Assembly (NCBI RefSeq): GCF_001894865.1
Contig: NZ_BCXA01000048.1
Span: forward strand, 1-57,487
Direction: 5' to 3'
Origin: Rhodococcus maanshanensis NBRC 100610
Lineage (GTDB): Bacteria; Actinomycetota; Actinomycetes; Mycobacteriales; Mycobacteriaceae
Length of the DNA: 57,487 bases
This document shows, in pieces, positions 47,201-55,138 of the stretch. The position numbers and the translations under genes were made by a program. The notes under the pieces are model-generated. The model saw only the letters and a list, made by a program, of their open reading frames with translations, was not told the DNA's origin and did no database searches. Every line of letters begins with the position of its first letter. Position 1 is the stretch's first letter.

Positions 47201-47253
47201 AGACGTTCGGTTGGTGAGATCGGTCGTTCGAAAAGGGGCACAACGGAAGACAA
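44200..47253 (-). CDS. lstE: NRPS with condensation-like, adenylation and carrier domains (LstE-like)
   Basis: A 1017-aa single module. Residues 1-395 are a condensation/acyltransferase-type domain with HGVMDG (127-132) for the HxxxDG motif. Residues 405-900 are an adenylation domain: A3 TYTSGSTGRPKG near 551, A5 NSYGPAE near 688, A7 YRTGD near 776, A10 LTANGK near 894. Residues 930-1000 are a carrier domain with S964 (FFALGGDSL). There is no thioesterase. Hand alignment to GrsA gives pocket residues D-M-A-M-S-G-S-I-V-K, Asp235 kept, so an alpha-amino acid is likely; I cannot name it. The C domain would esterify the aminoacyl group to the lactone's hydroxyl. TTG 47253 is chosen because AGGAG lies 5 bases upstream. 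Confidence 0.85.
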   Translation of the reverse strand: MSSVVPLFERPISPTERLYLAMQTLAPPFAIQLVIQGTGSIDERDLAVAVAGASESCPGARLVRRGERWVDRGIAPPVVVAAEHSLVDAPLDDHPMLSRPLDPERGPTCEVLLLGSERNTLVLRAFHGVMDGKGLALWAAEVFRLLRGERTIGARDAIADHSLVESLGIDGKPTTLLPTARSPFGRARPAPGESDFLWRRRTVEGTSPAVVARIAELITAAVGGKTRIMVPVDLRRHDKDLRSTANLALPLFLDATPGDGWSRIHAQLLRGMVESRELGEMNNGGLQQMPVWMARAILRAGMSIGARTGGNLVSAIVSHTGTVDLDELSFPGFAATEVWGLPVHTGMVPLSIAVLEARGRTELVVSCRNGAGIASLLERLLDDIAAALGAQAQPRPIASRGPGQGRTVTSIFGDLVLAAPDAVAAIGHDGQLSYAELDARADVVAAELRGRGVRRGDVVAVLARRSLDAVVGYLGILKAGAAFLALDPKHPDERILGILADSGVRHCVTERASKGRAALGDTDVLVVDDLPHSGADKAPDLATPDDLVYVTYTSGSTGRPKGVQVEHRGIVNLMRSATDWYRLGPETRYAHYHTQAADMACAALLLPLLSGGAVVLVPEEINHLVLSEMLEGPTVNTMMVTPSLLEVMVRLDLRPVGMRAVSIGGEALHGPLAARARELFGPDCRLLNSYGPAEMSIVCTALVLDDEPSAAPQPVPIGGPAADTTVHLLDPDRLPVPDGEIGELYFGGPQVARGYLNRPDVTAERFVTLSTGGRCYRTGDLARRRPDGALEFAGRVDSQVKIRGNRVEPGEVQAAIEQHPLVGRAAVAAVRRAERGDNVLAAYVVRAAETGAPQGQERSQGCDQMAQQLRDFLAQKVPAYMIPAEIHIVDEIPLTANGKLDSAALSAAEADVQERGIDTANDPGSAESDRRTEDQIAAIWAKVLVVEVSTLRADSDFFALGGDSLASVEMLSQVSRTVVGRAGEAAFVAELEELVHQLTLGRVCAAAVHAKRTGELG

Positions 47254-47281
47254 CGTCGCTCCTAGCCAGGGGGGTGCCGGA

Positions 47282-47287
47282 ATAGTA
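47282..47287 (-). promoter_or_regulatory. Candidate -10 element (TACTAT) of the beta-lactone operon
   Basis: The minus strand carries TACTAT about 28 bases before the TTG start, in the only gap between the icd terminator and the operon. No good -35 hexamer is visible, so the promoter may need an activator. Weak evidence. Confidence 0.3.
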
Positions 47288-47340
47288 TCGGTTCGACGGA
47301 GACTCTGCATGAGGTTGCCAGAGTCGGCCCCCGACAAACG

Positions 47341-47380
47341 AAAAGTGGGACCCGCCCCGACCTGGGGCTGGTCCCACTTT
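47341..47380 (-). terminator. Hairpin terminator after icd
   Basis: AAAGTGGGACC (47342-47352) pairs with GGTCCCACTTT (47370-47380); GCCCC/GGGGC forms an inner stem. On the minus strand it is followed by TTTTCGTTTGT, so it fits as the icd terminator, insulating the beta-lactone operon from icd. Confidence 0.8.
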
Positions 47381-47398
47381 CCGGCTGTGCGCCCTCCG

Positions 47399-48616
47399 TT
47401 ACCGGGTGGCCTTCTGCATGTTCTCATCGAGCGCACCGAGGAACTCCTCGGTGGTGAGGTAGCCCTGGTCGCCACCGACGAGCAACGCCAGGTCCTTGGT
47501 CATCTGACCACCCTCGACGGTCTTGATGACGACGTCCTCGAGCTGCTGCGCGAACGCGATCACCTCGGGGGTGTTGTCCAGCTTGCCGCGGTGCTCGAGA
47601 CCCCGGGTCCACGCGAAGATGGAGGCGATGGGGTTGGTCGAGGTGGGCTTGCCCTGCTGGTGCTGGCGGTAGTGCCGGGTGACGGTGCCGTGCGCGGCCT
47701 CCGCCTCACAGGTCCTTCCGTCCGGCGTCAGCAGCACCGACGTCATCAGGCCGAGCGAGCCGAAGCCCTGCGCGACGGTGTCCGACTGGACGTCGCCGTC
47801 GTAGTTCTTGCACGCCCAGACGTAGCCGCCCTCCCACTTGAGCGCGGAGGCGACCATGTCGTCGATGAGGCGGTGCTCGTAGGTCAGGCCCGCGGCGTCG
47901 AACTCGGACTTGAACTCGGTCTCGTAGACGTTCTGGAAGATGTCCTTGAACGCGCCGTCGTAGGCCTTGAGGATGGTGTTCTTCGTGGAGAGGTACACCG
48001 GGTAGTTCTGCTGCAGGCCGTAGTTGAGCGAGGCCCGCGCGAAGTCCTCGATGGACTTGGTGAAGTTGTACTGCCCCTGGACGATGCCGCCGCCCTCGGG
48101 GAAGTTCACCAGCTCGTGCTCGATCGGCTCGCTGCCGTCCTCGGGCGTGTAGGTGATCATCACCTTGCCGGGACCGGGGACCTTGAAGTCGGTGGCGCGG
48201 TACTGGTCGCCGAACGCGTGACGGCCGATGATGATCGGCTTGGTCCAGCCCGGAACCAGTCGCGGGACGTTCGAGATGATGATCGGCGCGCGGAAGATCG
48301 TGCCGCCGAGGATGTTGCGGATGGTGCCGTTGGGCGACCGCCACATCTTCTTGAGGCCGAACTCCTCGACGCGGGCCTCGTCCGGCGTGATAGTGGCGCA
48401 CTTGACGCCGACGCCGTGCTTCTTGATCGCGTTCGCGGCGTCGATCGTGACCTGGTCATCGGTCTTGTCGCGGTACTCGATACCGAGGTCGTAGTACTCG
48501 AGATTCACATCCAGGTACGGATGGATCAGTTTGTCCTTGATGAACTGCCAGATAATGCGGGTCATCTCATCGCCGTCGAGTTCGACGACGGTGCCTTCAA
48601 CCTTGATCTTGGACAT
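47399..48616 (-). CDS. icd: NADP-dependent isocitrate dehydrogenase (dimeric type)
   Basis: A 405-aa TCA-cycle enzyme making 2-oxoglutarate and [24 protein letters not shown] opens the eukaryote-like Icd1 class. [19 protein letters not shown] near 96-114 carries the isocitrate Ser/Asn/Arg residues, [18 protein letters not shown] near 270-287 the metal Asp, and [19 protein letters not shown] near 307-325 the NADP site. GGAGG precedes the ATG. Corresponds to M. tuberculosis Icd1 (Rv3339c). Confidence 0.96.
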   Translation of the reverse strand: MSKIKVEGTVVELDGDEMTRIIWQFIKDKLIHPYLDVNLEYYDLGIEYRDKTDDQVTIDAANAIKKHGVGVKCATITPDEARVEEFGLKKMWRSPNGTIRNILGGTIFRAPIIISNVPRLVPGWTKPIIIGRHAFGDQYRATDFKVPGPGKVMITYTPEDGSEPIEHELVNFPEGGGIVQGQYNFTKSIEDFARASLNYGLQQNYPVYLSTKNTILKAYDGAFKDIFQNVYETEFKSEFDAAGLTYEHRLIDDMVASALKWEGGYVWACKNYDGDVQSDTVAQGFGSLGLMTSVLLTPDGRTCEAEAAHGTVTRHYRQHQQGKPTSTNPIASIFAWTRGLEHRGKLDNTPEVIAFAQQLEDVVIKTVEGGQMTKDLALLVGGDQGYLTTEEFLGALDENMQKATR

Positions 48617-48936
48617 GTGGTATTCGCGTCCTCCTAGGAAGTTTCCCCTGGTCACACGGCTCGGGCCCCGCTTTGTGAGCGAGACCACGAACGACTCAAT
48701 CAGTAATCTATACAACCCGTGCGAACCGGGTCGATCCGCACCAAACAAGACGAGCGTACTGCTAACCGACTCGGACGCAACCGCTGGCCCGGCCTCGGCG
48801 AACCTACCGATCGGTAGCTTTGCGCAGCTCAGCGTGGATTCCGGCCGTGACCTCGGCGCCGATTCCGCCGAACCCTGGCCAACCCGGTTCCGACGGAGTG
48901 TGATGAGTGGGCGGACGTCATCGAGGGGAGATCGAG
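48617..48936. promoter_or_regulatory. Divergent icd/hutU intergenic region with 14-bp palindrome
   Basis: 320 bases without a convincing gene. It contains the perfect palindrome CTACCGATCGGTAG at 48804-48817, typical of TetR-family operators, about 120 bases before hutU and 190 before icd. On the icd strand a TATAGA element lies near 48708-48713. No TetR gene is in the window, so the regulator is unknown. Confidence 0.5.
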
Positions 48937-50607
48937 ATGACCGAACGTGCCGACTCCGGGCCGCGACCGGTCCGCGCCCCGCGCGGCAACACCCTGACGT
49001 GCCGGGGGTGGCAGCAGGAGGGCGCCCTCCGGATGCTGATGAACAATCTGGACCCGGAAGTCGCCGAGCGTCCCGACGACCTCGTCGTCTACGGCGGCAC
49101 CGGCCGCGCCGCCCGCAACTGGGCGGCGTACGACGCGATCGTGCGCACGCTGCGGACACTGGCCGACGACGAGACGCTACTGGTGCAGTCGGGCAAGCCG
49201 GTCGGGGTGCTGCGCACCAACGAATGGGCACCGCGGGTCCTGATCGCCAACTCCAATCTGGTCGGCGACTGGGCGAACTGGGAGGAGTTCCGCCGGCTCG
49301 AGGCGCTCGGGTTGATCATGTACGGCCAGATGACCGCGGGCTCCTGGATCTACATCGGCAGCCAGGGCATCCTGCAGGGCACCTACGAGACATTCGGCGC
49401 GGTCGCCCGCAAGAGGTTCGGCGGCTCGCTGGCGGGGACGATCACCCTGACCGCGGGGCTGGGCGGCATGGGCGGGGCCCAGCCGCTGGCGGTGACCATG
49501 AACGGCGGAGTCGCGATCTGTGTCGAGTGCGACCCGGACCGGATCAATCGCCGCATCGCGCATCACTACCTCGACACGAAGACCGAGAGTGTCGAGTCGG
49601 CGCTGGAGATGGCCGTGCTCGCCCGACACGAGGGCCGCCCGCTGTCGATCGGGCTGCTCGGCAACGCGGCCGAGGTGGTGCCGCAGCTGCTCGCGATGAA
49701 CGCGCCGATCAACGTCGTCACCGATCAGACGTCCGCGCACGACCCGCTGAGCTATCTGCCGATCGGCGTCGCGGTCGAGGACTGGCACCGGATGGCCGCG
49801 AAGGACCCCGACTGGTTCACGACCGAGGCCAGGGCGTCGATGGCCGCCCACGTCGCGGCGATGGTCGGATTCAAGGACGCGGGCGCCGAGGTCTTCGACT
49901 ACGGCAACTCGATCCGCGACGAGGCCAGGCGCGGCGGCTGTGACCGGGCGTTCGATTTCCCCGGCTTCGTGCCCGCGTACATCCGCCCGCTGTTCGAGGA
50001 GGGCCGTGGCCCGTTCCGCTGGGCCGCGCTGTCCGGTGACCCCGCCGACATCGCGGCCACCGACCGGGCGGTCGTCGACCTGTTCCCTGACGACGAACAC
50101 CTGCGTCGCTGGATCACGCTGGCGGGCGAGAAGGTCCGGTTCGAGGGACTGCCCGCGCGCATCTGCTGGCTCGGCTACGGCGAACGCCACCGGGCCGGGC
50201 TGAGGTTCAACGAGATGGTCGCGTCCGGCGAGGTGTCCGCGCCGCTGGCCATCGGCCGCGACCACCTCGACGCAGGCTCGGTCGCGTCCCCGTACCGGGA
50301 GACCGAGTCGATGGCCGACGGCTCGGACGCCATCGCCGACTGGCCGCTGCTCAACGCGCTGGTCAACACGGCATCCGGGGCGTCGTGGGTATCCATCCAC
50401 CAGGGCGGGGGCGTCGGCATGGGCCGATCCGTCCACGCCGGCCAGGTGTGCATCGCCGACGGCACCGAACTGGCCGCGCGCAAGCTCGAGCGGGTGCTCA
50501 CCAACGACCCCGCCACCGGCGTCATCCGGCACGTCGACGCCGGCTACCACCGCGCGGCCGAGGTGGCGGCCGCCCGCGGCCTGCGCGTCCCGATGTGGGA
50601 GGGCTAG
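48937..50607 (+). CDS. hutU: Urocanate hydratase
   Basis: A 556-aa NAD-dependent urocanase, second step of histidine breakdown, converting urocanate to imidazolonepropionate. It shows [18 protein letters not shown] near 128, [21 protein letters not shown] near 170-190 (NAD-binding), [12 protein letters not shown] near 265, DYGNSIRD near 320 and [15 protein letters not shown] near 487. Full length. GGGGAG lies six bases before the ATG. It opens hutU-hutI-hutG. Confidence 0.96.
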   Translation: MTERADSGPRPVRAPRGNTLTCRGWQQEGALRMLMNNLDPEVAERPDDLVVYGGTGRAARNWAAYDAIVRTLRTLADDETLLVQSGKPVGVLRTNEWAPRVLIANSNLVGDWANWEEFRRLEALGLIMYGQMTAGSWIYIGSQGILQGTYETFGAVARKRFGGSLAGTITLTAGLGGMGGAQPLAVTMNGGVAICVECDPDRINRRIAHHYLDTKTESVESALEMAVLARHEGRPLSIGLLGNAAEVVPQLLAMNAPINVVTDQTSAHDPLSYLPIGVAVEDWHRMAAKDPDWFTTEARASMAAHVAAMVGFKDAGAEVFDYGNSIRDEARRGGCDRAFDFPGFVPAYIRPLFEEGRGPFRWAALSGDPADIAATDRAVVDLFPDDEHLRRWITLAGEKVRFEGLPARICWLGYGERHRAGLRFNEMVASGEVSAPLAIGRDHLDAGSVASPYRETESMADGSDAIADWPLLNALVNTASGASWVSIHQGGGVGMGRSVHAGQVCIADGTELAARKLERVLTNDPATGVIRHVDAGYHRAAEVAAARGLRVPMWEG

Positions 50608-50611
50608 CACC

Positions 50612-51793
50612 GTGGGCATCAGCCCCTGGGTGGTCATCGACAACATCGGCACCCTGGTCACCAACGACCCGGAGGCGGGCGCGGGCAGGCTCGGGCTCAT
50701 CCGCGATGCCGCCGTTGTGCTGGGTGACGGAATCATCCAGTGGGTCGGCGCGCGTGCCCACATCCCACAGGGCAGCGCGGACGCCACCGTTGACCTCGGT
50801 GGCCGGGCGGCGCTGCCCGGGTTCGTCGACAGCCACGCGCATCTCGTCTTCGGCGGCGAACGGGCCGAGGAGTTCGCGGCCAGGATGGCGGGCACCGCAT
50901 ACGCCGCGGGCGGCATCCGCACCACCGTCGAGGCGACCCGCCGCGCGACGGACGCGGAGCTGAGCGCGAACGCCGCGCGACTGGTTGCCGAGTCCGTCCG
51001 CTCGGGCACCACGACGATCGAATGCAAGTCGGGATACGGGCAGTCGGTCGTCGACGAGCTGCGGAGCCTCGAGGTGGCTGCGGAGGTCACGCCTGAGACG
51101 ACGCTGCTGGCCGCACACCTGACCCCGCCCGAATTCGCAGGCGACACCGATGCGTACGTGCGGATGGTGTGTGCGGAGATGGTCCCGGCGTGCGCGCCGA
51201 ACGCCAGGTGGATCGACGTGTTCTGCGAGACGGGGGCATTCGACGAACACCAGTCGCGAGCGGTCCTCGAGGCGGGCATCGCCGCCGGACTCACGGCGCG
51301 GGTGCACGGCAACCAACTCGGCCCCGGCCCTGGGGTCCGGCTCGCCGCCGAACTGGGCGCAGCCTCGGTCGATCACGTCAACTTCGTGACCGGCGAGGAC
51401 GTCGAGGCGCTGGCGTCGGGCGAGACGGTCGCGACGCTGCTTCCCTGCGCCGACTTCTCCACCCGCAACCGGTATCCCGATGCCAGGGCCCTGCTCGATG
51501 CCGGTGTCACCGTCGCACTGGCCGCGGACTGCAACCCGGGCACGAGCTACACGACGAGCATTCCGCTGTGCATCGCACTGGCGGTCCGCGAGATGCACAT
51601 GAGCCCCGACGAGGCCGTGTGGGCAGCGACGGCCGGTGGCGCGGCGGCGCTGCGGCGCAGCGACATCGGGCACATCCGGATCGGGGCCCGAGCCGACCTG
51701 ATCGCACTGGACGCGCCCTCGCACCTGCACCTGGCGTACCGGCCGGGTGTGCCGCTGGTTCATGAGGTGTGGAAGGACGGGAATCGACAATGA
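50612..51793 (+). CDS. hutI: Imidazolonepropionase
   Basis: A 393-aa metal amidohydrolase producing formiminoglutamate. Metal and substrate residues are in [14 protein letters not shown] near 71-84, ECKSGYG near 136, RVHGNQLG near 230, DHVNF near 252 and [10 protein letters not shown] near 302. GTG start four bases after the hutU stop; overlaps hutG by 4 (ATGA). Confidence 0.95.
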   Translation: MGISPWVVIDNIGTLVTNDPEAGAGRLGLIRDAAVVLGDGIIQWVGARAHIPQGSADATVDLGGRAALPGFVDSHAHLVFGGERAEEFAARMAGTAYAAGGIRTTVEATRRATDAELSANAARLVAESVRSGTTTIECKSGYGQSVVDELRSLEVAAEVTPETTLLAAHLTPPEFAGDTDAYVRMVCAEMVPACAPNARWIDVFCETGAFDEHQSRAVLEAGIAAGLTARVHGNQLGPGPGVRLAAELGAASVDHVNFVTGEDVEALASGETVATLLPCADFSTRNRYPDARALLDAGVTVALAADCNPGTSYTTSIPLCIALAVREMHMSPDEAVWAATAGGAAALRRSDIGHIRIGARADLIALDAPSHLHLAYRPGVPLVHEVWKDGNRQ

Positions 51794-52746
51794 CGAAGGT
51801 GGACCTCATTCCCGGCGCCTGGTCGGGACGCGACGACGGCTCCGGGCCCGCGCACCTGCGCTGGCATTCGGCGATGTCCGCTTTCCACGCCGACATCGAG
51901 CCAGGGGCAACCGTTCTGGTCGGTTTCCGCAGCGACGAGGGCGTCCGTCGGAACAAGGGACGACCGGGGGCGGCGAGGGGTCCGACCGCCCTGCGTCACG
52001 CGCTCGCGTCGATGGCACTCGCCACGCCGATCCGGGTGTTCGACGCGGGCGATGTGGCGGTCGCAGTCGGTCATCTCGAGGACGGCCAACGGCGACTCGG
52101 TGACGTGGTGGCCGGGCTGCTCGACGCCGGCCATTTCGTCGCGGTGCTCGGCGGTGGGCACGAGGTGGCCTACGGAAGCTATCTCGGACTGTCGAACTCC
52201 GCGGCGGGCACATCCGGCGCACGACTCGGGGTGCTGAACCTGGATGCGCACTTCGATCTTCGCGACGATCCCGCGCCGAGTTCGGGGACCCCCTTCCTGC
52301 AGATGGCCGACGCCGAGACGGAACGGGGGCGCCTGCTGAACTACGCGGTACTCGGCATCGCGCAGCCGAGCAACACCGCGGCGCTGTTCGCGCGCGCCGT
52401 ATCACTCGGGGTGCCATACCTCCTCGACGACGACTGCGGCGCGGCGAACCTGCCCGCGGTCGAGTCGTTCGTCGACGAGTTCCTCAGGACGGCGGACCTG
52501 GTGCACCTGACCATCGACCTCGACGTCCTGCCCGCGTCCGTCGCACCCGGTGTCAGCGCTCCAGCGGCGTTCGGGGTGCCGCTCGAAGTGGTCCAACGGG
52601 TGTGCGACATCGTCGCGCGCAGCGGCAAGCTCGCGCTGCTCGACGTCGCGGAGCTCAATCCGAAGCTCGACTTCGACAACCGGACCGCGCGGACCGCGGC
52701 GAGGCTGATCCACCGCGTCGTCACCTGGCGGGCGCCGGTCGGGTGA
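51790..52746 (+). CDS. hutG: Formimidoylglutamase (arginase family)
   Basis: A 318-aa manganese ureohydrolase that yields glutamate and formamide from formiminoglutamate. Manganese ligands occur in [12 protein letters not shown] near 119, [10 protein letters not shown] near 147 and [17 protein letters not shown] near 238. [15 protein letters not shown] near 50 is typical of HutG. Translationally coupled to hutI. Confidence 0.92.
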   Translation: MTKVDLIPGAWSGRDDGSGPAHLRWHSAMSAFHADIEPGATVLVGFRSDEGVRRNKGRPGAARGPTALRHALASMALATPIRVFDAGDVAVAVGHLEDGQRRLGDVVAGLLDAGHFVAVLGGGHEVAYGSYLGLSNSAAGTSGARLGVLNLDAHFDLRDDPAPSSGTPFLQMADAETERGRLLNYAVLGIAQPSNTAALFARAVSLGVPYLLDDDCGAANLPAVESFVDEFLRTADLVHLTIDLDVLPASVAPGVSAPAAFGVPLEVVQRVCDIVARSGKLALLDVAELNPKLDFDNRTARTAARLIHRVVTWRAPVG

Positions 52747-52852
52747 GCCCCGGACCATGTCTCCCAGCAGTCTCATCTAATCGGCCGGCTGTTCATATCG
52801 CTACGATCGGCGGCGCATGCAATTGCCTGCGGGTTGGAATGATGGAGGCTTC

Positions 52853-54012
52853 ATGGGACTGTTCGGTTGGCGGACACGGGCTTTGTCCGCAGCGGTCGCA
52901 ACGGCGGGTGCCCTGCTGGTATCGCCGGGAATCCCGGCGCAGGCGGCCGCCCCAGGAACACTCATCGCGACCACCGCGCAGCCCAACGGTTTCCGCGGCC
53001 TGTCGAACGGCACCAGTATTGACTACTGGACCACACGGTCCAATGGCGAAATGGTCAAGGCCAGCGGCGCTCTGTTCCTTCCCGACGGCCCTGCCCCCGC
53101 GGGCGGCTGGCCGATCATGGCGTACGACCACGGCACCTCCGGCCTGGGCCCCGGCTGCGGCGGCCAGACAAGCACCGACAAGGTGAGCAGGCCGCGCGAA
53201 GACGAGATCCTCCAGCACTTCGTTTCCAAGGGCTTCGCCGTAGCCGCCCCCGACTACCTCGGGCTGGGTCGCTTCGACACCGGCCCACACCCATACCTCG
53301 AATTGCGCACCGAGGCGACCACCACCATCGATCTGGTGAAGGCCGCCCGCGAAGCCCGTTCCGAGCTGTCGCGCACCTGGGCGCTGACCGGCCTGTCGCA
53401 GGGCGGTCACTCGGCGCTCGGCGCGGCGCACCTGCAGGCGAGCTCCGCCGCCGACCTCGACTTCCGCGGCACCATCGCCGTCGACCCGGCCTCCGATGTG
53501 GAGAAGGTGGTACCGCTACTCGGCCCCGACGTGCCCGAGATCCCGGTGGAGTCGGCATTGGCATAAACAGCTTCGTCGTCAGCATCCTCGCCGGGTTGCG
53601 CGAGACCAACTCCGGCCTCGACGTGAACAGCTACTTGACACCGCGCGGCCAGGAGATCCTGGACACCGCCGGAAGCCAGTGCCTGCCGAAGATCATGCAC
53701 GACGTGAACGGCGTGCCGATGGGCGAGATGTTGGCCCGCCCACTGGGCGACGCCGCATTCCGCGACGCCATCGCCGACTACATGACGATTCCGACCAGTG
53801 GCTACGACGCACCGATCCTGTTGCTGCTCAATGCCACCGACGTCACCGTGCCGTCCCCGCTGCACGCCACGTTGGCTGCGCAGTTCGCAGCAAATGGTGT
53901 GGACCACCGATCGGTGGTCGGCACGGGTAAGCACTGCGAACTGAATCCTCAGATGTGGGCTGCCATCGACGCCTTCATCGTGCAGATGCTCGCTACGCCG
54001 ACCACACGCTGA
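52853..54012 (+). pseudogene. Frameshifted secreted lipase/alpha-beta hydrolase
   Basis: A secreted serine hydrolase split by a one-base frameshift. The first frame (52853-53566) has GGAGG, a signal peptide (LSAAVATAGALLVSPGIPAQA), YDHGTSGLGPGCGGQT and the nucleophile motif TGLSQGGHSALGAA, then stops with TAA at 53564-53566. The next frame carries on at about 53548 (GVGIGINSFVVSILAGLRETN) and runs to 54012, with Asp in LLNATDVTVP and His in GTGKHCELN completing the triad. A lost G near 53545-53550 would explain it. It could also be a sequencing error or programmed slip, but there is no slippery heptamer. A TACGAT box lies at 52802-52807. About 385 aa if intact. Confidence 0.8.
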
Positions 54013-54043
54013 CGTCCGGACCGGCCGCTCTGACCCCGGCCAC

Positions 54044-55033
54044 CTAGTCGATGTCAGATCTTCGCTCCGACCACTTGGCCATCCAGCTCGCGTTCTCCGC
54101 CGAGATCGCGCCCTCGCAGTCATCCACGAAGGCCTTCCACGCGGCCGGGTCGGTGGGTGATCCGCTTGTCCGCCAATCGTTCACGCGCTTGCGCAGTCGA
54201 CCCGCACAGGCGGAGTAACTCATGGCGAGGTAGTCGTATCTGGTGCCGGCTCGATGGGCCGCGACCGCTCCCCCGAGCGTGGTCAGGACGGCAACCCACG
54301 GTGCGACGCTGGATGACTGTTGACCGCCCGCGGCTGCACCGACATCGCCCGCGAGAACCGTGACGACGGCGGCGACGCTCGCGGTGGCCACGCTCAACCC
54401 GAGCGCCAACCGTCGGAGGCGTCGGGCCCGGACCGCATACTCGCGAGCCCGGGGGCGGTAGTACTCGGTGATCTGGCCCTGCACCCGATCCCGGACATAG
54501 TCCTCCGGCGTCATGGGGCCGGGAACCGGCGAGTTGCGGGCATCCACATCGTCGTCGTCGATCTCGTCGACGTAGGCCGACAGGTCCTCGACGGCCTGCT
54601 CGATCTCGGCGACCTCCTCCCGCAGTCGCGCCGGTGCACCCGCGCCGTCGAAAGGGGCCGCCCCGGCCCGAAACCTCATCACCAGTTGTTTGATGCCCTC
54701 CGAGGCGGCGCGGGCCCTGGTCCATCGACGGACCGCGTCGGGCGTGAGCAGGCCGCCCGCGACGACGGTCGCGGCGGCCAGGCACACCGCACCGAGGGCC
54801 GCCACCGAGACCCTGGCCGCGTCTGCCGTCCTGAGGAAGGTCGCGGTCAGCGTCGCCGCGATCGCGCCCGCGCCGCTGAGGTAGAACGCTGTCGCGCGGG
54901 CGATGTCGAGACGCTTCTTGAGGCGGTCGGCCACGAGGGACCAGCGAACGCGGGTCGCCCAGAGCGAGGCGATCAACTCTTCCACTTGGTCTGTGCGTTC
55001 ACCCGCGGTCGGCCCCACCGGGGACCCAGCCAT
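54044..55033 (-). CDS. DUF4231/SLATT-like membrane protein, tandem two-helix modules
   Basis: A 329-aa protein with two similar halves, each a long helix followed by a pair of membrane helices. The first pair is ATAFYLSGAGAIAATLTATFL and VSVAALGAVCLAAATVVAGGLL near 40-90; the second is LALGLSVATASVAAVVTVLAG and APWVAVLTTLGGAVAAHRAG near 210-260. A Glu/Asp-rich coiled segment (EVAEIEQAVEDLSAYVDEIDDDDVD) separates them. This matches DUF4231, related to SLATT domains found in nucleotide-signalling conflict systems. No SMODS or SLOG partner is nearby. ATG 55033 has GAGG upstream. Confidence 0.65.
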   Translation of the reverse strand: MAGSPVGPTAGERTDQVEELIASLWATRVRWSLVADRLKKRLDIARATAFYLSGAGAIAATLTATFLRTADAARVSVAALGAVCLAAATVVAGGLLTPDAVRRWTRARAASEGIKQLVMRFRAGAAPFDGAGAPARLREEVAEIEQAVEDLSAYVDEIDDDDVDARNSPVPGPMTPEDYVRDRVQGQITEYYRPRAREYAVRARRLRRLALGLSVATASVAAVVTVLAGDVGAAAGGQQSSSVAPWVAVLTTLGGAVAAHRAGTRYDYLAMSYSACAGRLRKRVNDWRTSGSPTDPAAWKAFVDDCEGAISAENASWMAKWSERRSDID

Positions 55034-55138
55034 GACGACCACCTCGTTCACAACGACAGTCGGGTTCGCCCGCATACCAATCCTGGGCTCTGCACGCCGC
55101 GCGGGTCACGAGTAGTCGACTACCCGATCCCGGTCGGC

